From NCBI GenBank assembly GCA_900550925.1, contig URTU01000062.1, positions 1-11,270 of the forward strand: a DNA stretch of 11,270 nucleotides, written 5' to 3'. The position numbers and the translations under genes were made by a program. Origin of the DNA: an uncultured Alistipes sp. (lineage in GTDB: Bacteria > Bacteroidota > Bacteroidia > Bacteroidales > Rikenellaceae). Positions 1-6,376 of the stretch are shown here, one piece after another. Within the stretch, counting starts at the first letter, position 1. Each line of letters opens with the position of its first letter. The notes below the pieces were generated by a model. That model was given only the letters and a program-made list of their open reading frames with translations, did no database searches and was not told the origin of the DNA.

Positions 1-491
1 CAGCCATAACCCAGGCGACAGACTCCCAGATCGGTTTCTACCACTTCGGCGGCGTGCGCATCGACTCGCTCCGCAAGGACAGCATCAGCATCGGCGACAT
101 GTACACGCTCGAACCATTCAGCAGTACGATCTACACGGTTGAGATGAGCGGAGCGCAGATGCGCGAGATGATCATCAACAAGTTCAACGACACGAAGAAC
201 CCCAAGGAGTCGCACCGGCCCGACCTCAACCCGTACGGTACTTCGTACACGATCCTGACCGACGAGAATGGCGATGCCACGGATGTCATGTTCGATGCCG
301 TGGATTACGACAAGGTCTACAAGGTAGCGCTGTGCAACTACATCTACGAGAACTACCGCTTCGACAAGAGCGTTCCGGCCGACAATACAGGCATTCTCGT
401 TACGGATGTGCTGTGCGACCAGTTGCGGAACAGCTCACCGCTCAAGTACGACAACCGTCTGGCCATCACAATCGAGCCGCAGAAACCATAG
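1..491 (+). CDS. 5'-nucleotidase C-terminal domain protein, 5'-truncated by the window
   Basis: The frame is open to the left edge (codons in phase from base 3) and ends at TAG 489-491, giving 162 visible residues. The stretch HFGGVRIDSL, followed by a SIGDMYTLEPF segment and a hydrophobic 'MSGAQMREMI' segment, matches the 5'-nucleotidase C-terminal domain (5_nucleotid_C, as in UshA): the GG-V/I-R loop, the 'G..y.v.PF' strand and the 'l.G..l...l' helix. The family hydrolyses nucleotides or other phosphate esters in the periplasm, and this domain binds the substrate base. The usual Gly-Gly-Asp-Gly-Phe/Tyr base-stacking loop near the end is not recognisable here (it reads ENYRFDKS), so substrate may differ from UshA. 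Whether an N-terminal metallophosphoesterase domain lies in the same protein or in a separate upstream gene, as in some Bacteroidetes, cannot be seen. A GTG at 54 is inside the domain and is not a real start. Confidence 0.8.
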   Translation, partial: AITQATDSQIGFYHFGGVRIDSLRKDSISIGDMYTLEPFSSTIYTVEMSGAQMREMIINKFNDTKNPKESHRPDLNPYGTSYTILTDENGDATDVMFDAVDYDKVYKVALCNYIYENYRFDKSVPADNTGILVTDVLCDQLRNSSPLKYDNRLAITIEPQKP

Positions 492-599
492 CGTCCTACA
501 TGCCTCAACGGCCGGAATGAGTTTCCGAATAGAGCCTTACATATGCGGCAGCCGAAGCGTTTCAGACGGCTTGCCGCGATGAATGAAACCCCATGATAC

Positions 600-634
600 T
601 TCGGGCGGCCGGACAGAGTTCCGTGCCGCCCGAA
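600..634 (+). terminator. Strong hairpin after the 5'-nucleotidase gene, probable terminator
   Basis: A perfect 10-bp stem (TTCGGGCGGC 600-609 with GCCGCCCGAA 625-634) is extended inward by CGGA 610-613 with TCCG 620-623, leaving a 6-nt loop and one bulged base. It lies 108 bases after the stop codon and about 60 bases before the next promoter. No T-run follows (ATATAT instead), so termination is inferred from position and stem strength only. Confidence 0.5.
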
Positions 635-694
635 ATATATCGGCCCACCTCATTAAAATTCCGAAACACAAAACAAATTCCGGATAAAAAACGT

Positions 695-702
695 TATATT
701 TG
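695..702 (+). promoter_or_regulatory. Bacteroidetes -7 promoter element for the M23-ispD operon
   Basis: TATATTTG matches the Bacteroidetes -7 consensus TAnnTTTG exactly. It lies 53 bases before the ATG at 756, giving an inferred 5' leader of roughly 45-48 nt. No TTTG is seen at the expected -33 position; that area is AT-rich (AAAACAAATT). It is the only consensus match I found between the upstream hairpin and the gene. Confidence 0.6.
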
Positions 703-755
703 TCGGTTGTACGTACGGCCGTCCGAAACGGCGGCAAACCCGAAAAAAACAAATC

Positions 756-2168
756 ATGATCGAAAAATACAGGAAATATCTCATTCCGACGGTTGTCGTG
801 GTGGCAGTCGTCGCGGCAAGCCTTATCACCTATTCGCTGCTCAAGGAGCGGCAACCCGACCAGATCGCCGAAGAACCCGAACCAAAACTGATACTCTACG
901 GCATCGAGGCCGATGAACTGGCATTCGAATCGGGCGAGATCCAGGCCGGCGAGACAATGGGAAAGATCCTCAACGGATTCGGAGTCAGCGCACAGGTGAT
1001 CGACCGCCTCGACAAGGCTTCGGTCGATGTCTTCCCGTTGAGCAAGGTCCGTGCCGGGAACAAATACATGGTATTTTTCGAGGAGGATTCGCTCGGTCAG
1101 CGCACGCTCAGACACCTGGCATACGAACGCAACAATATCGACTACGTGGTCTTCAACATCGCCGACGACACCGTAACGGTGATCGAGGGGGCCAAGGAGG
1201 TAACCCCGATCCGCGAACGCGACACCGCGACCATCACCTCGTCGCTCTGGGGGGCGATCATGGAGGCTGAACTGCCCTATGAGCTGGCCGCACAGATGGA
1301 GGATATCTACCAGTGGAGCATCGACTTCTTCGGAATCCAGGAGGGCGACCGCTTCACGGTCATCTACGACCGGATGATGGTCGACACGGTCGAGGTTGGT
1401 CTCGGACGCGTCTGGGGCGCACGGTTCGACCACGGAGGCAAATCATATTACGCCATCCCCTTCAAGCAGGATGACAAGATCGCCTACTGGGACGAAAACG
1501 GAAACAGTCTCCGGAAAGCGCTGCTCAAGGCGCCGCTCAAATATTCGCGTATCTCGTCGCGCTTTTCGCGTGCGCGGCTCCACCCCATCTACAAGGTCTA
1601 CCGTCCGCATCTGGGCGTCGACTATGCGGCTCCCGCCGGAACTCCCGTACAGGCCGTAGCCGACGGTGTCGTAATATTCAAGGGCTGGGGCGGCGGTGGC
1701 GGAAACACCCTCAAGATCAAGCATGCTGGCAACCTGCAATCGGGTTACCTGCACCTTCGGGCCTTCGCCAAGGGAATCCAGCAGGGAAGCCGCGTACAGC
1801 AGGGGCAGATCATCGGATACGTCGGGTCGACCGGAGCCTCGACAGGTCCGCACCTCGATTTCCGCATCTGGAGGAACGGTACACCGATCGACCCGCTCAA
1901 GGTACCGTCGGAGCCGGCCGAACCGATCAAACCCGAGAACAAATCGGCATTCGTATATGTCCGCGACCGCATAATGGCCGAACTGCAGGGTGATTCGATC
2001 CCCGCCGACAGAATCATCGTACAGCTCGATTCGCTGCCGGCCGAAGCCTACACGCTTCCCGATTCGCTGCTTGTCGGCATCGGGAAGGTCGATTCGACAA
2101 AGACCGAGCCCAAAGCCGACGATGCCGCCGAACCCAAAGCCGATGCCGCTGAACCCAAAAAAGAATAA
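756..2168 (+). CDS. M23 family metallopeptidase, membrane-anchored
   Basis: 470 aa. Residues 9-28 form one transmembrane helix after a short basic N-terminus, so the enzyme domain should face the periplasm. Residues ~62-110 (EIQAGETMGKILNGFGVS... with VFPLSKVRAGNKY) resemble the LysM/OapA-like domain found before the peptidase in Csd3/MepM-type proteins. The M23 (LytM/lysostaphin-type) domain covers ~275-382. H285 and D289 in HLGVD are the Zn ligands, H333 in YLHL is the expected catalytic histidine, and GPHLDFRIW has H366. The second histidine of the classical HxH, normally the third Zn ligand, is Asp (D368). The tail 447-470 is a low-complexity Lys/Glu/Ala/Pro repeat (EPKADDA, EPKADA, EPKKE). 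The family cuts peptidoglycan cross-links (DD-endopeptidase) or acts as a non-catalytic activator. First gene of an operon, 18 bases before ispD. Family assignment is secure; activity is open because of D368. Confidence 0.9.
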   Translation: MIEKYRKYLIPTVVVVAVVAASLITYSLLKERQPDQIAEEPEPKLILYGIEADELAFESGEIQAGETMGKILNGFGVSAQVIDRLDKASVDVFPLSKVRAGNKYMVFFEEDSLGQRTLRHLAYERNNIDYVVFNIADDTVTVIEGAKEVTPIRERDTATITSSLWGAIMEAELPYELAAQMEDIYQWSIDFFGIQEGDRFTVIYDRMMVDTVEVGLGRVWGARFDHGGKSYYAIPFKQDDKIAYWDENGNSLRKALLKAPLKYSRISSRFSRARLHPIYKVYRPHLGVDYAAPAGTPVQAVADGVVIFKGWGGGGGNTLKIKHAGNLQSGYLHLRAFAKGIQQGSRVQQGQIIGYVGSTGASTGPHLDFRIWRNGTPIDPLKVPSEPAEPIKPENKSAFVYVRDRIMAELQGDSIPADRIIVQLDSLPAEAYTLPDSLLVGIGKVDSTKTEPKADDAAEPKADAAEPKKE

Positions 2169-2186
2169 CCAGCAGAGAGCAGAGCC

Positions 2187-3047
2187 ATGATACGGATCGG
2201 ATTCATAATCGTAGCCGGCGGCAGCGGCCGCAGAATGGGGGCCGGAATACCCAAGCAGTTTCTGCCGCTGGGCGGACGGCCCGTACTTCTGCGGACGATG
2301 GAGGCGATAACCGCAACCGTTCCGGACGCCGAAACGGTCGTGGTACTGCCAGCCGCCCATATCGGGACGCTGCACGAGTTGTGCGAACGCTTCGGCTGCA
2401 CGGTACGCTACCGGGCAACGGCCGGAGGGGCGTCACGTTTCGAGTCGGTCGAGGCCGGGTTGAAGGCTCTGCCCGACGATTGCAGTCTGATAGCCGTCCA
2501 TGACGGTGTCCGGCCTCTGGTGACGGCCGACATGATCCGCCGCGGACTGGATTGCGCCCGGACAAACCGTACCGCCGTACCGGTAATTCCGGTTACGGAT
2601 ACGATCCGCGAGGTTGCGGCCGACGGTTCGTCGCACACGATCGACCGGTCGAAGCTCCGCGCCGTACAGACCCCGCAGATTTTCGACGGGGAGTTGCTGC
2701 GCAGAGCCTACCGCGATGCCGCAGCTATGAATGACAAGAGCCGTTTCACGGACGATGCCTCGGTTGTCGAACACTTCGGCACCGCCATCTCGCTGTACGA
2801 AGGTTCGCGGGAGAACCTCAAGCTGACCACCCCCGCCGACATGACCATAGCCGAAGCAATATTATCCCTCCATGAGGGATCGCAGGGGGCGCATGAACCG
2901 CATGAACCGCAGAAGCCGCAGGAATCGCATGGGGCGCAGGCCCCGCACCGCACTGCGGAATCCGCTGCGTCACACCCGGCTGACTCTGCCTCCGCAACCC
3001 CAGGCCACGCCACCACAGCCAACCCTGAAAACTGCAGCAAGCCATGA
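2187..3047 (+). CDS. ispD: 2-C-methyl-D-erythritol 4-phosphate cytidylyltransferase (IspD) with unusual C-terminal tail
   Basis: 286 aa. IspD transfers CMP from CTP to 2-C-methyl-D-erythritol 4-phosphate, the third step of the MEP isoprenoid pathway, in the cytoplasm. All family motifs are present: AGGSGRRMG at 10-18 (R16 equivalent to the E. coli CTP-binding arginine), PKQF at 22-25 (K23 equivalent to E. coli K27), AVHDGVRP 103-110, VTDTI 136-140, QTPQ 161-164, FTDDASVVE 187-195 and GSRENLKLTTPAD 206-218 (substrate-binding Lys 212). The catalytic fold ends near residue 228. Typical IspD proteins are about 220-240 aa. Here ~58 extra residues follow: H/Q-x-P/A triplets encoded by 9-bp tandem repeats (2883-2954), then an Ala/Ser/Thr/Pro-rich end. 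The stop TGA overlaps the next ATG (ATGA 3044-3047), which suggests translational coupling. Co-transcribed with the M23 gene. The upstream GCAGAGAGCAGAG is at best a weak ribosome site. Confidence 0.96.
   Translation: MIRIGFIIVAGGSGRRMGAGIPKQFLPLGGRPVLLRTMEAITATVPDAETVVVLPAAHIGTLHELCERFGCTVRYRATAGGASRFESVEAGLKALPDDCSLIAVHDGVRPLVTADMIRRGLDCARTNRTAVPVIPVTDTIREVAADGSSHTIDRSKLRAVQTPQIFDGELLRRAYRDAAAMNDKSRFTDDASVVEHFGTAISLYEGSRENLKLTTPADMTIAEAILSLHEGSQGAHEPHEPQKPQESHGAQAPHRTAESAASHPADSASATPGHATTANPENCSKP
2883..2954 (+). repeat. 9-bp tandem repeat inside the 3' end of ispD
   Basis: Eight consecutive nonamers stay in frame: CAGGGGGCG, CATGAACCG twice, CAGAAGCCG, CAGGAATCG, CATGGGGCG, CAGGCCCCG and a degenerate CACCGCACT. 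Each encodes three residues starting with His or Gln (QGA, HEP, HEP, QKP, QES, HGA, QAP, HRT). The units share CA at the start and mostly CG at the end. Replication slippage is the likely origin. Confidence 0.85.
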
Positions 3048-3574
3048 AACGGATCTTCAGATACTCGTTCGACCGCCGTATCCGATGGAGCTCGGCACTG
3101 ATCATCCTCATGATTGCGATGATCGCATGTGCACTCTACTTCCTGTACGACGGCGGATATATCTCGGCATGGTTCTTCTCGATCGCCGGTGCCGTCATCG
3201 CGCTGTGCGTACTCTCGATCCCCCACTACATACGCGTCGGCACACGCACCATAGAGATCCACTGCCTGCTCGAGATGACCGAAATCCCGGTCGAGGATAT
3301 CGTTCGGGTCGAAAGGCGCGAACGTTCCGAAATGCGTTGGACAATTCCGCTGCTGGCCAGTTACGGATTCTTCGGGTTCTTCGGGTTCTTCATCAACATG
3401 CGGACATTCGACATCCAACGCATCTACGCCTCGCAATGGAACAATTTCGTCGAGATAGTCAACCTCTACGAACAGCACTACATCGTTTCGTGCGACGACC
3501 CCGACGGGCTTGTCGAGGCCATCGAGGAGGCCCGCCGACGCGCCCGGGCCGCATCCGAACAGGCCGAGTCTTAG
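3044..3574 (+). CDS. Two-TM membrane protein resembling bacterial PH-domain proteins (function unknown)
   Basis: 176 aa. Two hydrophobic helices are seen at ~15-35 and ~41-60 with a short intervening loop. A β-rich segment follows (IRVGTRTIEIHCLLEMTEIPVEDIVRVERRE and so on). Towards the end, HYIVSCDDPDGLVEAIEEA (145-163) has the 'v.iSp.dpe.fv..i' ending usual for bacterial PH-domain (bPH/YdbS-like) proteins. A short hydrophobic patch GFFGFFGFF (108-116) is encoded by three 9-bp repeats. The C-terminus is a charged Arg/Glu/Ala helix. No catalytic motif is seen. The start overlaps the ispD stop by four bases, so it is probably translated by coupling and belongs to the M23-ispD operon. The PH resemblance is pattern recognition and moderate; the role is unknown. 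Confidence 0.75.
   Translation: MKRIFRYSFDRRIRWSSALIILMIAMIACALYFLYDGGYISAWFFSIAGAVIALCVLSIPHYIRVGTRTIEIHCLLEMTEIPVEDIVRVERRERSEMRWTIPLLASYGFFGFFGFFINMRTFDIQRIYASQWNNFVEIVNLYEQHYIVSCDDPDGLVEAIEEARRRARAASEQAES
3365..3391 (+). repeat. Three in-frame 9-bp repeats encoding GFF x3
   Basis: GGATTCTTC, GGGTTCTTC and GGGTTCTTC follow each other directly and encode residues 108-116 of the two-TM protein. The last two copies are identical and the first differs by one base, which points to recent slippage. Confidence 0.85.
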
Positions 3575-3586
3575 GCCTATAGAGAT

Positions 3587-3629
3587 GATATTACGTCCGT
3601 GAAGCGCAAACTATTTTTTTCGTAATATC
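3587..3629. repeat. 9-bp inverted repeat between the two plus-strand operons
   Basis: GATATTACG (3587-3595) and CGTAATATC (3621-3629) are perfect inverse complements. They are separated by 25 bases that end in a T7 run (3614-3620). The pair starts 12 bases after the stop of the two-TM gene and ends 10 bases before the -33 box of lpxK. It could be a weak terminator stem or an operator. The T7 run is inside the loop, so it does not fit a normal intrinsic terminator on the plus strand. Confidence 0.5.
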
Positions 3630-3639
3630 CACATAAGGC

Positions 3640-3670
3640 TTTGTAACTCCGACATTTTTGGTTACCTTTG
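3640..3670 (+). promoter_or_regulatory. Complete Bacteroidetes -33/-7 promoter for lpxK-punA-ssb
   Basis: TTTG at 3640-3643 (-33) and TACCTTTG at 3663-3670 (-7, TAnnTTTG) are separated by 19 bases, the spacing expected for the primary sigma factor of Bacteroidetes. Transcription should begin near 3676-3678, about 15 nt before the ATG at 3692. The -7 box covers the TTG at 3668, which rules that codon out as the lpxK start. Confidence 0.8.
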
Positions 3671-3691
3671 GCAAAACTATGCGGACGAACG

Positions 3692-4726
3692 ATGAAATCG
3701 AAAGTTTTGCTCATACCGTTGTCACTCCTCTACAAGGCCGTGATAACCATACGCCACCGTCTTTTCGACTGGGGGGTGCTTCACAGTGAGCATTTCGACA
3801 TTCCCGTCGTCTGCATCGGCAACATCACTGTCGGCGGGACCGGCAAGACCCCGATGGCCGAAATGATCATCGGAACGCTGAGCCGAAACATGCATGTAGC
3901 CATGCTTTCTCGCGGATACGGCCGCAAAACCAAAGGATACCTCGAGGTGCAGCCCCAAATGCACTATACCCTGACCGGCGACGAACCCAAAATGATCAAG
4001 ATGAAGTTCCCGGAGGTTCCGGTCGTGGTTTGCGAGGACCGCGTCGAGGGTATCCGGCGCCTGCGCCGCGAACACCCCGAAGTCGAGATGATCATCATGG
4101 ACGACGGTTTCCAGCACCGGCACGTCGAACCCAAGATCAACATCATCATGATCGACTACACGCGTCCGCTCAATGATGATCACATGTTGCCGTGGGGATC
4201 CCTGCGCGACCTGCCTTCGCAACTCTACCGCGCCAACTACTTCATCGTCTCGAAGTGCCCCGAAACGATACAGCCCATCGAACGGCGGCTGCTCAAGAAG
4301 GAACTGGTCCGTTTCCCCTACCAGTCGCTCTACTTCACCAGCATCGAAAGCGGGGCCCCGCGGCCTTTGTTCGCCGAGGCGCCAGGTCATATCGCCTACG
4401 GTGCCAACGTGGTCGCCATGGCCGGCATCGGAAACCCAAAACCATTCCTGAAAGGTCTCGGGGAGCGTTACAACGTGGTGTCGCAGCTGATCTTCAACGA
4501 CCATCACGTCTACCGACGCCGCGACCTGCAAATGATGTCCGAAGCGGCCGGCGACAATGCATGCATCATCATGACCGAAAAGGATGCCGTCAAGCTCCTG
4601 AATCGCGACAAAATTCCGGAATCCCTGCGCAGCAGGCTCTACTACATACCGATAAGCATTTCGTTCATAGGGAGTTCGGCAGCGGATTTCCTCCTAAAAC
4701 TCGAAAAAGATGTTAGAACAGATTAA
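3692..4726 (+). CDS. lpxK: Tetraacyldisaccharide 4'-kinase (LpxK)
   Basis: 344 aa. LpxK phosphorylates the 4' position of the lipid A disaccharide precursor with ATP at the inner-membrane face, giving lipid IVA. The N-terminus has a hydrophobic membrane-association segment (5-20). The P-loop GNITVGGTGKTP is at 43-54 (K52, T53), followed by MLSRGYGRKTKGY 71-83, the acidic DDGFQHR motif 137-143 near the catalytic site, LPWGSLRD 166-173, AGIGNPKPF 244-252, DHHVY 270-274 and MTEKDAVKL 294-302. Length is normal for the family. The ATG at 3692 is chosen because the in-frame TTG 24 bases upstream lies in the promoter -7 box. The last 17 bases overlap the next gene, so the two are probably translationally coupled. 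lpxK implies lipid A synthesis and hence a Gram-negative envelope. Confidence 0.97.
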   Translation: MKSKVLLIPLSLLYKAVITIRHRLFDWGVLHSEHFDIPVVCIGNITVGGTGKTPMAEMIIGTLSRNMHVAMLSRGYGRKTKGYLEVQPQMHYTLTGDEPKMIKMKFPEVPVVVCEDRVEGIRRLRREHPEVEMIIMDDGFQHRHVEPKINIIMIDYTRPLNDDHMLPWGSLRDLPSQLYRANYFIVSKCPETIQPIERRLLKKELVRFPYQSLYFTSIESGAPRPLFAEAPGHIAYGANVVAMAGIGNPKPFLKGLGERYNVVSQLIFNDHHVYRRRDLQMMSEAAGDNACIIMTEKDAVKLLNRDKIPESLRSRLYYIPISISFIGSSAADFLLKLEKDVRTD

Positions 4727-5516
4727 ACAGACCTGCGAATACATCCGTTCTCAGACGAACGGTTTCGCACCCGAACTGGGAGTCATACTCGGCACGGGCC
4801 TCGGCTCGCTTACCGACAGCATCGAAACGGCATATGCCCTCGACTATGCATCGATCCCCGGTTTTCCGGTCTCGACCGTGCAGGGACACAAGGGACGCCT
4901 GATCTTCGGCACGCTCGGCGGCAAACGAATCGTCGCCATGCAGGGCCGCTTCCACTACTACGAAGGATACACAATGCAGCAGGTTACCTTCCCCGTACGC
5001 GTGATGAAACTGCTGGGCATCAAGACGCTTTTCGTTTCGAATGCCAGCGGCGGCATCAACCCCACCTTCCGCACGGGCGACCTGATGGTCATCACCGACC
5101 ATATCAACCTGCTTCCGAATCCGCTCATCGGCAAGAATATCGACGAACTGGGCCCGCGTTTTCCCGACATGCACAACTGCTACGACAAGGCCCTCATCGC
5201 CCAGGCTACGCGCATTGCCGCTGAAGAAAACATCAAACTCCAGTACGGAGTCTATGTCGGCGGTACGGGTCCGACCTTCGAGACGCAGGCCGAATACCGC
5301 TACTTCAAGGCTATCGGCGGCGATGCGGCAGGCATGTCGACCGTACCGGAAGTGATCGTGGCACGCCACATGTCGATACCCGTTTTCGGGGTCTCGGTGA
5401 TCACCAACTGCGGCCTCTCGGACGAGCTGGGCGACCATGAGGATGTACAGCGTCAGGGTGCCAAGGCCGCAATCCGCATGACCCGACTGTTCACGGAGAT
5501 GATACGTCAACTATAA
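4710..5516 (+). CDS. punA: Purine nucleoside phosphorylase, trimeric class I type
   Basis: 268 aa. The enzyme splits purine (deoxy)ribonucleosides with phosphate to free base and (deoxy)ribose 1-phosphate for cytosolic purine salvage. Motifs of the PNP/MTAP family are seen in order: GVILGTGLGSL 24-34 (phosphate-binding loop), GHKGR 59-63, GRFHYYEGY 79-87, VSNASGGIN 109-117, GPTFETQAEYR 187-197 (E191 equivalent to human PNP Glu201), GMSTVPEVIVARH 208-220 and ITNCGLS 231-237 (N233 equivalent to human Asn243). The Glu/Asn pair predicts a 6-oxopurine preference (inosine, guanosine), as in the trimeric class. Length is normal. The ATG lies inside the end of lpxK (17-base overlap), and ssb follows after 15 bases, so all three genes likely share the promoter at 3640-3670. 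Confidence 0.95.
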   Translation: MLEQIKQTCEYIRSQTNGFAPELGVILGTGLGSLTDSIETAYALDYASIPGFPVSTVQGHKGRLIFGTLGGKRIVAMQGRFHYYEGYTMQQVTFPVRVMKLLGIKTLFVSNASGGINPTFRTGDLMVITDHINLLPNPLIGKNIDELGPRFPDMHNCYDKALIAQATRIAAEENIKLQYGVYVGGTGPTFETQAEYRYFKAIGGDAAGMSTVPEVIVARHMSIPVFGVSVITNCGLSDELGDHEDVQRQGAKAAIRMTRLFTEMIRQL

Positions 5517-5531
5517 AAACAGATACGATAG

Positions 5532-6041
5532 ATGGTAAACAAAGTAATACTCATCGGAAACGTGGGTCTCGACCCCGAAGTCCGAACCCTTGAAAGCGGT
5601 GTCAAGACGGCCCGCATCCGCCTGGCCACGACCGAGCGCATCTTCAACCGCCAGACGCAGGAGAGCAGCGAACATACCGAATGGCATACCGTAACGCTGT
5701 GGCGCGGTCTGGCCGACGTTGTTGACAAGTATGTCCGCAAGGGGTCGCAAATCTATATCGAGGGGGCGCTCCGCACGCGCGAATGGCAGGACCAGCAGGG
5801 CAACAAGCGCTATTCGACCGAGATCATTGCCAACGACATGAAGCTGCTCGGACGCCGCAACGACGCCCAGCAGCCGCAACAGGGAGGATATCAGCAGGGC
5901 GGTTACCAACACCAGCAGGGAGGCTACCAGCAGGCTCCGGCACAGCCGCAATCCGGTTATTCACAGCCGCAGCAGCAGAACTACCAGCAGCCGACGGCAC
6001 CGGCCATGCCCGACGATTCGACCGACGACCTGCCGTTCTGA
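5532..6041 (+). CDS. ssb: Single-stranded DNA-binding protein
   Basis: 169 aa. Residues 1-107 form the OB fold (NKVILIGNVGLDPEVRTL at the start, EWHTVTLWRGLADVVDKYVRKGSQIYIEGAL in the centre, TREWQDQQGN..YSTEIIANDMKLLG at the end), with conserved aromatics W51, W57 and W85. Residues 108-160 are a disordered Gln/Gly/Tyr-rich linker with repeated QQGGYQ units. The last residues DDLPF form the acidic-hydrophobic tip that binds replication and repair partners. The protein coats ssDNA during replication, recombination and repair, usually as a tetramer. It is the last gene of the lpxK-punA-ssb set. Behind it are the repeat array and a strong terminator. Bacteroidetes often carry additional SSB paralogs; this chromosomal context and intact tip suggest a housekeeping copy. 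Confidence 0.97.
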   Translation: MVNKVILIGNVGLDPEVRTLESGVKTARIRLATTERIFNRQTQESSEHTEWHTVTLWRGLADVVDKYVRKGSQIYIEGALRTREWQDQQGNKRYSTEIIANDMKLLGRRNDAQQPQQGGYQQGGYQHQQGGYQQAPAQPQSGYSQPQQQNYQQPTAPAMPDDSTDDLPF

Positions 6042-6073
6042 GGTCACGGGACGCAGCTTATGCACTCCGGCAA

Positions 6074-6352
6074 GCCAACAGATGGCAATATCCGGTTGCT
6101 TGTGAGCAGCAGCCAGACCAGCGGACGGGAAACGGCCGGCTGATTGTGAGCGAAAGGCAAGTCGGCAGATGGCAACGTCCGGTTGCTTGTGAGCAACAGC
6201 CAGGCCCTCGGACGGAAAACGGCCAGTTGATTGTGAGCGAACGGCAAGTCGGCAGACGGCAACGTCCGGCCACCTGTTAATGACAGGCAGCCAACAGATG
6301 GCAAACGTTCGGCCGACTGTGAATGACTGGCAGCCGGCAACGTCCGGCACGC
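6074..6352. repeat. Imperfect 43-44-bp tandem repeat array (six units plus a partial seventh)
   Basis: The marker TGTGAG (TGTTAA or TGTGAA in later units) recurs at 6101, 6145, 6188, 6232, 6275 and 6318, i.e. every 43 or 44 bases. Units begin near 6074, 6118, 6161, 6205, 6248, 6290 and 6333 (partial). The first four form two 87-bp higher-order copies (6074-6160 and 6161-6247), more alike to each other than adjacent 43-mers are. A typical unit runs GGCAGATGGCAACGTCCGG, then TTGCTTGTGAGC, then a CAG/GGCA end. Units five and six are more diverged. There are no unique spacers and no open frame typical of a protein. It begins 32 bases after the ssb stop and ends 59 bases before the terminator stem, so it is probably part of the 3' untranslated region of the ssb transcript. 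Confidence 0.85.
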
Positions 6353-6376
6353 CCGACGACGACTGACGGTTTGCCC

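Noticed and set aside
492..755. Riboswitch or small RNA in the leader before the M23 gene
   Set aside because: Apart from the terminator-like hairpin and the -7 box I see no conserved riboswitch core, and the predicted leader is under 50 nt.
537..1433. Long antisense frame of 298 codons over the M23 gene
   Set aside because: It is a shadow of a well-supported coding sequence in GC-rich DNA; no family motif appears. The same applies to the antisense frames at 1443-2375, 2708-3478, 3722-4531 and 4713-5510.
2871..3047. Frameshift or separate small gene explaining the IspD tail
   Set aside because: The tail is in the same frame as the intact IspD domain with no break, and no independent start or domain is visible in it.
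2872..3582. Plus-strand frame of 236 codons overlapping the end of ispD and the two-TM gene
   Set aside because: Its translation is Arg-rich and low complexity, a typical out-of-frame reading; the other frames carry recognisable protein features.
3668..3691. TTG start for lpxK giving eight extra residues
   Set aside because: The TTG is part of the -7 promoter box TACCTTTG, so it would not be in the mRNA. The ATG at 3692 gives a normal LpxK N-terminus.
6074..6352. CRISPR array
   Set aside because: The repeats are back to back at 43-44 bp, imperfect throughout, without unique spacers, and no cas gene is present.
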